From NCBI GenBank assembly GCA_025454675.1, contig JALONZ010000126.1, positions 1-6,227 of the forward strand: a stretch of 6,227 bases of DNA. Reading direction: 5' to 3'. The DNA is from Anaerolineae bacterium (GTDB lineage: Bacteria > Chloroflexota > Anaerolineae > Aggregatilineales > Phototrophicaceae). The number at the start of each line of letters is the position of its first letter. Positions within the stretch are counted from its first letter, which is position 1. Made by a program: the position numbers and the translations under genes. The notes under the pieces are model-generated. The model had not been told where the DNA came from. It made no database searches and worked only from the letters and a program-made list of their open reading frames with translations. This document shows positions 1 to 6,173 of the stretch, in pieces.

Positions 1-859
1 GGGCGGGTGTGGGGATACTATCATTTTCGATAAAATTGCCCAATTCGCTATCTTCGTCTTCGCCTACAGGTTGTTCTAGGCTGAGGGGTTGCCAACTCAC
101 GCGGAGCATCCATTGCACTTTGCGGACTTCCATACCCATCTCGCGGGCGATTTCATGCACATCGGGCTTGCGTCCGTTCTGCTGTTCCAAATCGCGCACC
201 ACACGATACAAGCGCCGTATCCTATCTGACATATGCACAGGCACGCGGATGGTGCGCCCCTGGTCGGCGATGGCGCGGGTGATGGTCTGACGAATCCACC
301 ATGTGGCATACGTGCTAAAGCGGAATCCACGCCGATAATCAAATTTTTCCACCGCTTTCATCAAGCCGAGATTGCCCTCTTGGATAAGGTCTAGGAATGG
401 CACACCCCGATTCATATATTTTTTGGCAATGCTCACCACAAGGCGCGTATTGGCGCGGATGATGTGGTCGCGGGCATCTGTGCCTTGTTGCATCAGCGCA
501 TACCATTCGCCCGCACGGGGGCTATTCGGATTTTTCCAATACTTTTTGCTGGCAGAAATACCCGTCTCAAGGCGCTTGGCAAGTTCCATCTCTTCTTCAT
601 TGCTCAAGAGTGGCACTCTGCCCATTTCTTTTAGGTATAACCCGATGGTGTCGCTAGAGGCGAGGAGCGCAATTTCATAGTCTTGGTCAAAATCGTCCTC
701 TAACTCGTCTTCCTCTTCAAATTCCCCCGCCGAAAAATCATCTTCAAAGAGAAAATCATCCTCTTCAAAGAACTCATCGGTAGATTCTTCATCATAAAAT
801 GAATCATCTAGGTCAATATCAAATCCTTCATGAAAATCATCATCATATCGGCTTACCAT
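1..859 (-). CDS. RNA polymerase sigma factor, sigma-70 family (RpoD/SigA-type), 3' end cut by window edge
   Basis: This is a promoter-recognition subunit of RNA polymerase. I translated 286 codons from an ATG at 859; no stop is reached, so the C-terminus (rest of region 3 and region 4, the -35 reader) lies outside the window. Residues 6-62 form a very acidic stretch (32 Asp/Glu of 57) in place of a recognisable region 1.1. Region 1.2 starts near 70 (DTIGLYLKEMGRVPLL). Region 2 spans about 131-209 and is near-canonical: FLDLIQEGNLGLMKAVEKFD, then FSTYATWWIRQTITRAIADQ, then RTIRVPVHM, which are the core-binding and -10 recognition/melting segments. Region 3 begins at about 210. The segment between 1.2 and 2.1 is short. 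No other start is available: the frame upstream reaches a stop at 893-895 without a start codon. A weak GGGGGA lies 3 nt before the ATG. The gene follows yceD by 25 nt, so the two are probably co-transcribed. Without region 4, group 1 (essential) and group 2 paralogues cannot be told apart. Confidence 0.95.
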   Translation of the reverse strand, partial: MVSRYDDDFHEGFDIDLDDSFYDEESTDEFFEEDDFLFEDDFSAGEFEEEDELEDDFDQDYEIALLASSDTIGLYLKEMGRVPLLSNEEEMELAKRLETGISASKKYWKNPNSPRAGEWYALMQQGTDARDHIIRANTRLVVSIAKKYMNRGVPFLDLIQEGNLGLMKAVEKFDYRRGFRFSTYATWWIRQTITRAIADQGRTIRVPVHMSDRIRRLYRVVRDLEQQNGRKPDVHEIAREMGMEVRKVQWMLRVSWQPLSLEQPVGEDEDSELGNFIENDSIPTPA

Positions 860-884
860 ACGTCCCCCGACTCTATGAATAGCA

Positions 885-1385
885 CTATTTCTCTAATAAG
901 GTTTTGAGAATTGCAAAACGCGGGTCTATTGCATCATCCGCGCAGGTACAGGTTGCATGATTCCAATTCGTGCCACATTCTGGACACAATCCCTTGCAAT
1001 CGGGTTTGCATAATGCCCGATGTGATTTTTCGATGAGTGCTTCGGCGCGGAGTAATGCCCCAAAATCGAGAATGCCATCTTCCCCAATTTGAAATTCGGT
1101 TTCGGTGGCAGGATTAAAGGCATATAATTCTTCAAGTTCCATTTGCGTGGCATGTTGAATAGGGTCGGCACAACGCGAACATTCATCATTAAATGCCGTT
1201 TCGAGGCGTGTCTGAACCAAAATGCCTTCTTTAGTGCGACTCAGGCGCAAATCCCCGCGAATATAATTGAGGGTAATTTCATCTGAAACTTGCACATCTG
1301 GAAAATCAAGTGTAGAGTCATTAATTGTGCCATTACTTGCTGTGAGCAAAAATCCAACATTCAGTTTTAGTACGCGATTTTTCAT
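885..1385 (-). CDS. yceD: YceD/DUF177 family protein (putative rRNA/ribosome-related, Cys-rich metal-site type)
   Basis: The family signature is clear in the C-terminal half: a CSRC pair, then CKPDCKGLCPECG, then CTC and a terminal IDPRFAILKTLLEK. Counting from a GTG at 1394, the cysteines are 72, 75, 129, 133, 137, 140, 149 and 151, a pattern suited to zinc binding. Family knowledge: YceD proteins are often encoded beside ribosomal protein L32 (rpmF), and bacterial and plant members have been linked to 23S rRNA; the molecular activity is not settled. I place the start at the ATG at 1385 (166 aa, beginning MKNRVLKLNVGFLL). An in-frame GTG at 1394 would add three residues, and neither has a strong Shine-Dalgarno, only GGGTG 6 nt before the ATG. 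The length is normal for the family. A consensus promoter lies about 75 nt upstream. The next gene in the same direction is a sigma factor, not rpmF. The protein is soluble, with no signal peptide or membrane segment. Confidence 0.93.
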   Translation of the reverse strand: MKNRVLKLNVGFLLTASNGTINDSTLDFPDVQVSDEITLNYIRGDLRLSRTKEGILVQTRLETAFNDECSRCADPIQHATQMELEELYAFNPATETEFQIGEDGILDFGALLRAEALIEKSHRALCKPDCKGLCPECGTNWNHATCTCADDAIDPRFAILKTLLEK

Positions 1386-1466
1386 TAGAAACACCCAATC
1401 ATCACAGAGAATAAATGATAATAAACCAGTCTATCAGGGTGTAACAAAAATTTACCTTACATTCGG

Positions 1467-1496
1467 ATTATAGGGAGTTTTTTAAGAGAATGTCAA
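1467..1496 (-). promoter_or_regulatory. Consensus sigma-70 promoter for yceD and the sigma factor gene
   Basis: On the minus strand a perfect -35 TTGACA (1496-1491) is followed after 18 bp by a perfect -10 TATAAT (1472-1467). Transcription should start near 1460, giving a 5' leader of about 75 nt before the yceD ATG. Both hexamers match the consensus exactly, so this should be a strong housekeeping promoter. The 18-bp spacer is one longer than the optimum of 17. Confidence 0.85.
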
Positions 1497-1561
1497 GCAA
1501 ATTAAGCCACCTAAACCGAAAATCAACCAAAAACAAAGGGAAGATATAGGTAAAGAATTTT

Positions 1562-1588
1562 TTGCGAAACCAATTCTTATGTTACAAT
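1562..1588 (+). promoter_or_regulatory. Probable extended -10 promoter of the kinase/toxin-antitoxin unit
   Basis: A TACAAT at 1583-1588 is preceded by TGT (1580-1582), forming an extended -10 element. A poor -35 (TTGCGA, 1562-1567, spacer 15 bp) sits just downstream of an A/T-rich run at 1556-1563. Transcription should start near 1595, giving a leader of about 39 nt. The kinase has a good ribosome binding site (AAGGG, 1621-1625) 8 nt before its ATG. The promoter diverges from the yceD promoter, with about 65 bp between the two -35 elements. Confidence 0.55.
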
Positions 1589-1633
1589 ATAGTGGGCTTT
1601 ATAAACATGCAGAATAACTAAAGGGCGACCCGC

Positions 1634-4600
1634 ATGATTGGTCAACGGATAGGGCAATATGAAATCATAGAAGAAATAGGACGCGGTGGCATGGCAACGG
1701 TGTATCGTGCCAGACAAATCAATGCAGAACGATTTGTCGCCATCAAAGTCATTCATAGCAATATCGCCTCAGATAAATCGGCACTAGAACGGTTTGTCCG
1801 TGAGGCACGACTGGTTGCCCGTTTGGAACATCCTTATATCATCCCGGTTTATGATTATGACGGCTTACATAACCCGCCTTATATCGTGATGCGCTTTTTG
1901 GAAAGTGGCACACTCAAAGATATTTTGGATAGAGGCGCAATTCCCCTCTCAGAGATTGCGTATATGATGCGCCAAATCGCCAGTGCATTGGATTACGCGC
2001 ATCGGCAAGGGGTGATTCACCGCGACATTAAACCCAGTAATATCATGATTGATGCCGAAGGCAATGCCTACCTCACCGATTTTGGCATCGCACGCTTTAG
2101 CGAATCGGGCAGTGATATGACCGGGTTAACCCACACCGGGCTAACCGTTGGCACCCCCGGTTATATGGCACCCGAACAAGGGTTGGGTCAAAAAGTAGAT
2201 GAACGCGCCGATATTTATGCGCTGGGGGTGATGTTGTTTCAAATGGCGACAGGCAGTATGCCTTATAGCGCCGAAACACCGATGGCGCTCGTCCTCAAGC
2301 ATATTCAAGCCCCCATTCCATCCGCGCACATGCTCCGCCCAGACTTGCCACCCGAATTTGATGATATTATCCGCAAAGCGATGGCAAAAGACCCATTAGA
2401 ACGGTATCAATCGGGGCGCGAACTCAGTGATGCGCTCACCCAGCTCGCGGGAATCGCCTCGCTGAATGAACAACCCACCATGTTACGCACGGTGGCGCTC
2501 AATATCATTGATGACCTGCGTAAAATTCGCCAAGAACGTGGCACACAAACCAATGTCACCCCCAATTTTAGCGGACGCATCCCAACACCACCCGCCGTAT
2601 CCTTACAACCTCCCGGTGGCACGCCCTACCCCACATCGCCCATGAGCGCAACACGCGCATCCCGTACACCCTTATTATTTGGTGGTTTGGTGGTGTTGGT
2701 GATTGCCATCGGCGCAATTTTAGCCATTATTTCACAGGGTGGCGGGAATAATAATACCACCAGCGCAACAGCAACCACTTCAGGCGGTGTCATATTGCTC
2801 CCAACGGATACCCCGACATCCGAAAGCACAGAATCACCCGTTTTTGCCACCAATACACCGAATAACCGCCCAACTTCCACCCCTGATGATAATGCGAATG
2901 GCATTGTGCCAAGTGATGTACCATCTACGAACACTTCATTACCAAGCGATACGCCACAACCAACCGATACACCATCGCCAACGGTTACAGCATCGCCAAC
3001 GGTTACAGCATCGCCAACGGTTACACCCAGTCCAACCGCAACCAATACCGATATTCCAACCCCATCCACACCGATTGTCCAAGCGCGGAGTGACCTCATT
3101 GTGCGTTTGGGACCAGGGACAAGTTACCCGCAAGTGAACACACTCCCTGTTGGGATTATGTTGGATATTATCGGGGTTAGCCAAGATGGACGCTGGTATC
3201 AGGTGTTATTACCGGATGGGTCGGATGGATGGGTGTTATCATCACGCTCATTTGTCAATCCGCAAGGGAATATCAATGATATTCAGGTGGTGGAAGCCCC
3301 AACCAATACGGCGACATTCACCCACACACCCACCAATACCGCCACCCATACACCCACCAGCACCCCATCACCAACCATTACACCGTCCCCGACTCAAACG
3401 GATACGCCAACCCAAACATATACCCCATCGCCAACCTTGACGAATACCCCAGCGCCAACGGATACCGCATCGCCAACACCAACCGTCACACCAACCGCGA
3501 CATCCGCCATTGATATAACCGCGACAAAAATCGCACAAGATTTTTATGCCACCCAAACCGCGTTTGTGACCACGCGCGTGGCGAATGCGCCATCACCTAC
3601 CCCAACCGGTATCATTCCATCGGTGACGGTCACACCAGAACCGCAAGGTGGATTGCCGTTTGTCGCCGATTTTGAAAGCACAAGCCCCATTGCCGAATGG
3701 GATTATGACCCCGCCACATGGCAAGTCGTTAACGAAGATGGTCAAAAATTGCTCATCGGGCGCGGGCGGATTGATTCGCCGATGGTCGTCATGGGCAACA
3801 GCAGACCCGAATGGTTAGAAGCCGATGATTTCGTCATCAGCACCGATTTTAACCTCGAAGCGGGCGCAGGCGGGGCGCGGATTGTGTTCCGTTATGCTGA
3901 AGATGGCAGTTATCAGACGGTGGAATTATTCCCCGGTTTGGTGATTTTGCGCCGTAACAACCTGTCAAATCCGGATGTGCTGAATCGGGATACCGAAGTG
4001 ATTATCCGCCAAACAGGGAACGCGCCCATCTCGAATGACACATGGCACAACGCCACGATTTGGGTAGATGGTCGGCGGATTTATGTCTATATTGATGGTC
4101 GCTTGCTCATGACCGCCGAAGATACCAATCCAGAACTGAGCGCGGGTCAGATTTTATTGCAAGTGAACGCCAGCAATCGCTCGGTGCGATTTGATAATTT
4201 CACCGTCCAACGCGCCGAATCTTTCAGCAGTCACTTTGAGGGGAGTTCATTACCCAATACATGGCAAGCGAACAACACCCTCAAAGCCATTATCACCACC
4301 GAAAGTAGCAACAGTTTTGTTCAGGTGGATAATAATGTCGAAATCAAACCCGTCATGACCCCGATTCAAGATTTTACGTTACGGGCGCGGGTTTGGAGTA
4401 CCAACGGCGGTTATGATTTGTATCTGCGCGAAAGTGGTGCGGGCGCGTTCAAATTAGAACTCGATGGCGGGAATTTGGTCATGACCTATCTGGATGCGAA
4501 TGGTTCAGTCGTATTCAGTCGGCGCGTAGATAATTTTTACACGCGCAATGTGTGGCAAGTGCTGGAAATTACCTTCATCGGGGACAAACTGACCATCACA

Positions 4601-5443
4601 CTGGAAGGACGCATCCGCTTTGAAGATACCCTAGAAAGTAGCCCACCCGCAGGCACGATTCGCATCGTGACAGGCAACGCAGATTATATGCGCTTTGACG
4701 ACTTTTTGGTCACGCAAACCGCCGCAACTGCCAATGCCGAAGCGCAATTCGCCTTCGCGCTCCAAGCAGAAGTATTGGAACGGTCATTCCGCCAATTTCG
4801 CAGTGATGTGGAAGAAGATTTTTCCACACCGTTAAATGCGCGTTATTGGTGGGTGGGCAATCAAGATGCGGCTGGCGATTATATCAACGACCCCGCTTCA
4901 CCGACTAACGCGACCTTTTTACGCCTAATTGACGGCGAAAATCCGACCTTCCGCCTGATTAGCCCCAATTATGGCATTCAGATGTTTGGTGATGGTACTG
5001 ATAGGCGCAATTATTCCGATTCGACCGATGTGTATGCCACCGTTTTGGCGCGTATCCCCAATAATCAGGCGGGGATGGCGACATTGGGCGTGCGCGTGAC
5101 GACCACTGTCACAGGGCAAAGCCTAGAGGGTTACTTTTTGGATATGCGGAAAAATCAAGACGGCACAACCGATTTCATCGCACGATATACCACTGCCACC
5201 GAACAAATCATTTTCCACGAAGGCGCGATACCGGGCGCGGAAGATGCCCAACTGCCTGTGTGGATACCGCTTAAAATCATTGTCCATGATGATAAAATCG
5301 CATTTTTCGTCAATGATTATTTCTTGGCGGCGGTGGATAACACCGTCAAATTTGGCGGGACGGTCTCGCTGAGTGTCGGCGATGGGTCTACGGGCGATTT
5401 CGATACGTTATTGGTGCGCGATACGTCTCCGCATGGGGAATAG
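1634..5443 (+). CDS. Receptor-like transmembrane Ser/Thr protein kinase with SH3b and three LamG/DUF1080-like ectodomains
   Basis: A 1269-residue PknB-type kinase. The kinase domain (about 9-268) has all key residues: glycine loop GRGGMA (16-21), Lys38 in VAIK, Glu57, HRDIKPSN (129-136), DFG (149-151), a Thr-rich activation loop (T163, T166, T168, T171), GTPGYMAPE (173-181) and Asp193, so it should be active. A juxtamembrane stretch of about 70 residues leads to one hydrophobic helix (347-367), which places the rest outside the membrane. Then come Pro/Thr/Ser linker 1 (371-479), a bacterial SH3 domain (about 480-543), Pro/Thr/Ser linker 2 (555-672), and three beta-sandwich-like units at about 674-860, 864-1029 and 1058-1266. 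Each unit ends in FD-x-[FL]-x-V or a close variant. Family knowledge: such kinases phosphorylate cytoplasmic targets on envelope cues, and SH3b domains often bind cell-wall peptides. Ligand and targets are unknown. The start is an ATG with AAGGG 8 nt upstream, and the stop lies 3 nt before the antitoxin gene. Confidence 0.96.
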   Translation: MIGQRIGQYEIIEEIGRGGMATVYRARQINAERFVAIKVIHSNIASDKSALERFVREARLVARLEHPYIIPVYDYDGLHNPPYIVMRFLESGTLKDILDRGAIPLSEIAYMMRQIASALDYAHRQGVIHRDIKPSNIMIDAEGNAYLTDFGIARFSESGSDMTGLTHTGLTVGTPGYMAPEQGLGQKVDERADIYALGVMLFQMATGSMPYSAETPMALVLKHIQAPIPSAHMLRPDLPPEFDDIIRKAMAKDPLERYQSGRELSDALTQLAGIASLNEQPTMLRTVALNIIDDLRKIRQERGTQTNVTPNFSGRIPTPPAVSLQPPGGTPYPTSPMSATRASRTPLLFGGLVVLVIAIGAILAIISQGGGNNNTTSATATTSGGVILLPTDTPTSESTESPVFATNTPNNRPTSTPDDNANGIVPSDVPSTNTSLPSDTPQPTDTPSPTVTASPTVTASPTVTPSPTATNTDIPTPSTPIVQARSDLIVRLGPGTSYPQVNTLPVGIMLDIIGVSQDGRWYQVLLPDGSDGWVLSSRSFVNPQGNINDIQVVEAPTNTATFTHTPTNTATHTPTSTPSPTITPSPTQTDTPTQTYTPSPTLTNTPAPTDTASPTPTVTPTATSAIDITATKIAQDFYATQTAFVTTRVANAPSPTPTGIIPSVTVTPEPQGGLPFVADFESTSPIAEWDYDPATWQVVNEDGQKLLIGRGRIDSPMVVMGNSRPEWLEADDFVISTDFNLEAGAGGARIVFRYAEDGSYQTVELFPGLVILRRNNLSNPDVLNRDTEVIIRQTGNAPISNDTWHNATIWVDGRRIYVYIDGRLLMTAEDTNPELSAGQILLQVNASNRSVRFDNFTVQRAESFSSHFEGSSLPNTWQANNTLKAIITTESSNSFVQVDNNVEIKPVMTPIQDFTLRARVWSTNGGYDLYLRESGAGAFKLELDGGNLVMTYLDANGSVVFSRRVDNFYTRNVWQVLEITFIGDKLTITLEGRIRFEDTLESSPPAGTIRIVTGNADYMRFDDFLVTQTAATANAEAQFAFALQAEVLERSFRQFRSDVEEDFSTPLNARYWWVGNQDAAGDYINDPASPTNATFLRLIDGENPTFRLISPNYGIQMFGDGTDRRNYSDSTDVYATVLARIPNNQAGMATLGVRVTTTVTGQSLEGYFLDMRKNQDGTTDFIARYTTATEQIIFHEGAIPGAEDAQLPVWIPLKIIVHDDKIAFFVNDYFLAAVDNTVKFGGTVSLSVGDGSTGDFDTLLVRDTSPHGE
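2973..3026 (+). repeat. 18-bp in-frame tandem repeat (3 copies) in the kinase Pro/Thr linker
   Basis: The unit catcgccaacggttacag occurs three times head to tail (2973-2990, 2991-3008, 3009-3026). Copies one and two are identical, and copy three differs only in its last base. The unit is six codons long and encodes SPTVTA repeats around residues 448-465, so copy number can change without breaking the frame. Near-perfect identity points to recent slippage or duplication. Confidence 0.9.
3296..3649 (+). repeat. Low-complexity Pro/Thr/Ser-coding tract (second extracellular linker of the kinase)
   Basis: The tract encodes residues 555-672, dominated by TPT, SPT and NTAT motifs from degenerate short codon repeats (cca/acc/aca/tcg). 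It joins the SH3 domain to the first beta-sandwich unit and is probably an extended stalk. It is broken near residues 626-650 by a likely helical piece (IDITATKIAQDFYATQTAFV). The codon bias also creates long but meaningless open frames on the other strands. Confidence 0.8.
5401..5426. promoter_or_regulatory. Direct repeat CGATACGT x2 just upstream of the antitoxin gene, possible operator
   Basis: CGATACGT occurs at 5401-5408 and 5419-5426, starting 18 bp apart and ending 20 bp before the antitoxin ATG. Ribbon-helix-helix antitoxins usually repress their own genes through short direct or inverted repeats placed like this. Both copies lie inside the kinase coding sequence and encode Asp-Thr in the same frame, so chance codon reuse is a fair alternative. 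No convincing promoter was seen beside them. Confidence 0.2.
5435..5440 (+). promoter_or_regulatory. Antitoxin ribosome binding site inside the kinase 3' end
   Basis: GGGGAA at 5435-5440 lies 6 nt before the antitoxin ATG and within the last two sense codons of the kinase. Ribosomes finishing the kinase stop at 5441-5443, next to this site, so translational coupling is likely. Confidence 0.6.
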
Positions 5444-5446
5444 CCG

Positions 5447-5701
5447 ATGACGACATTAACCATCCAAATTCCAGATGAGATGTTTGAACGCCTCAAATCA
5501 TTGGCAGATGCCGAAAATGTCAGCATTGAGCAGGTGGTCATCAATTCGATTCACGATTTGACAGATGATGAACCAAGTGATACCGAAATATTGGCATCTA
5601 TCCGCAAAGGGATGATTCAAGCCTTAAATGGCGAAGGTCGTCCCGCACGGGCAGTTTTGGATGAAATTGACCGCGAATATGAGGCGGAAAATGCCGAGTG
5701 A
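5447..5701 (+). CDS. Putative type II antitoxin, ribbon-helix-helix-like
   Basis: An 84-residue acidic protein. The N-terminus fits a ribbon-helix-helix DNA-binding fold: a short strand (LTIQIPDEMF, residues 4-13), a first helix to about 22, a turn, and a second helix about 26-37 (SIEQVVINSIHDL). The C-terminal half (about 45-80) is charged and probably helical (ILASIRKGMIQAL, then LDEIDREYEAENAE), the usual place for toxin binding. Family knowledge: such antitoxins neutralise the partner toxin by direct binding and repress their own operon. It starts 3 nt after the kinase stop with GGGGAA 6 nt before the ATG, and its end overlaps the toxin gene by 11 nt. The toxin partner supports the assignment more than the sequence alone. 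No independent promoter was found, so it may depend on the kinase transcript. Confidence 0.8.
   Translation: MTTLTIQIPDEMFERLKSLADAENVSIEQVVINSIHDLTDDEPSDTEILASIRKGMIQALNGEGRPARAVLDEIDREYEAENAE
5681..5687 (+). promoter_or_regulatory. Toxin ribosome binding site inside the antitoxin gene
   Basis: GAGGCGG at 5681-5687 lies 3 nt (6 nt from the GAGG core) before the ATG at 5691. It favours this start over the in-frame ATGs further upstream at 5628 and 5679, which lack such a site. Confidence 0.5.
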
Positions 5702-6056
5702 GGTTATTATCATCCCCGAATGTGATAAGCAAATCAAACACCTCAAGAAGAAATATCCGCTTATCACCAACGAAATTCGAGATTTATTAGATGTGTTGGA
5801 AGCGGATGAACGCCCGGGTGATTTAATTCCTCATATAGGGGCGGATGTTTATAAAGTGCGCTTGGCTAATAAATCTGCCCAACGCGGAAAAAGTGGCGGT
5901 TTTCGTGCTATTTATTATGTTCAGTTGGCAAATAAAGTTTATATCATCAATGTATATTCAAAAACAGAACAATCCGACATCAGCACGCAAGAAATCCGTG
6001 ATATTTTAGCGGATTTATTAGCCAATTCTGATGAAGATGATTCTACATCAGAGTAA
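5691..6056 (+). CDS. RelE/ParE-family toxin
   Basis: A 121-residue basic-cored protein of the RelE/ParE superfamily. RelE members cleave mRNA in the ribosomal A site; ParE members target gyrase. This sequence looks more RelE-like. Helices at about 9-40 (KQIKHLKKKYPLITNEIRDL) are followed by the sheet core VYKVRLAN (53-60), RGKSGGFRAIYYV (65-77) and VYIINVYSKTEQ (83-94), then a C-terminal helix (ISTQEIRDILADLLA). Candidate active-site residues are Lys55, Arg57, Arg65, Lys67, Arg72, Tyr89 and Lys91; I did not map them onto a structure. The start at 5691 is chosen for its GAGGCGG site, the 11-nt overlap with the antitoxin, and an N-terminus (MPSEVIIIPECDKQI) that fits the family. The open frame extends upstream to an ATG at 5628, but those 21 residues lie within the antitoxin gene and look unrelated. 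The reading frame is intact. A short acidic tail (DEDDSTSE) ends the protein. Confidence 0.88.
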   Translation: MPSEVIIIPECDKQIKHLKKKYPLITNEIRDLLDVLEADERPGDLIPHIGADVYKVRLANKSAQRGKSGGFRAIYYVQLANKVYIINVYSKTEQSDISTQEIRDILADLLANSDEDDSTSE

Positions 6057-6063
6057 AAAATTT

Positions 6064-6079
6064 CGCCCCGCTTAGGGCG
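6064..6079. terminator. Short GC hairpin just after the toxin gene, weak terminator candidate
   Basis: CGCCC (6064-6068) pairs with GGGCG (6075-6079) around a 6-nt loop, 7 nt after the toxin stop codon. On the plus strand no T-run follows, so it is a poor intrinsic terminator there. On the minus strand the stem is followed by AAATTTTTT, so it could better serve a leftward gene coming from beyond the right edge. Its right arm also belongs to the palindromic element starting at 6075. Confidence 0.35.
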
Positions 6080-6173
6080 GACATACGCGCCAAAAACGGG
6101 CGCTAGTACCGCCCCTACACACCAAACAGGCAGGCTTGTAGGGGCGGATTAGCCGAAAGGCGTATATCCGCCC
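6075..6173. repeat. Nested palindromic repeat element (REP/MITE-like), 99 bp
   Basis: The ends form a 14-bp inverted repeat with one mismatch: gggcggacatacgc (6075-6088) against gcgtatatccgccc (6160-6173). Inside are further pairs: GCGCC/GGCGC (6087-6091/6099-6103), an 11-bp perfect inverted repeat ccgcccctaca/tgtaggggcgg (6109-6119/6137-6147), and gggcggat/atccgccc (6142-6149/6166-6173) enclosing GCC-GAAA-GGC (6152-6161). The motif GGGGCGG or its complement recurs in alternating orientation through the element, so several mutually exclusive folds are possible. No open frame fills it and no clear target-site duplication is seen. It may be a mobile palindromic repeat, a transcript-end structure, or both. 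Copy number elsewhere in the genome would decide. Confidence 0.6.

Noticed and set aside
97..342. Minus-strand open frame overlapping the sigma factor gene
   Set aside because: It is a different frame of the same strand as the clearly conserved sigma region 2/3 sequence and has no recognisable features.
2626..3099. Long open frame on the minus strand (157 codons) opposite the kinase Pro/Thr linker
   Set aside because: It is an antisense shadow of repetitive Pro/Thr codons; the translation is monotonous Val/Gly/Asp repeats with no domain, and the plus-strand kinase is clearly the coding frame.
5628..5690. Longer version of the toxin starting at an upstream ATG
   Set aside because: The extra 21 residues lie in the antitoxin gene in another frame and look unlike RelE N-termini; the ATG at 5691 has a GAGGCGG site and gives a normal length.
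6064..6173. CRISPR array or attachment site at the right end
   Set aside because: The repeats are inverted and nested rather than regularly spaced direct repeats with unique spacers, and there is no tRNA or integrase gene nearby.
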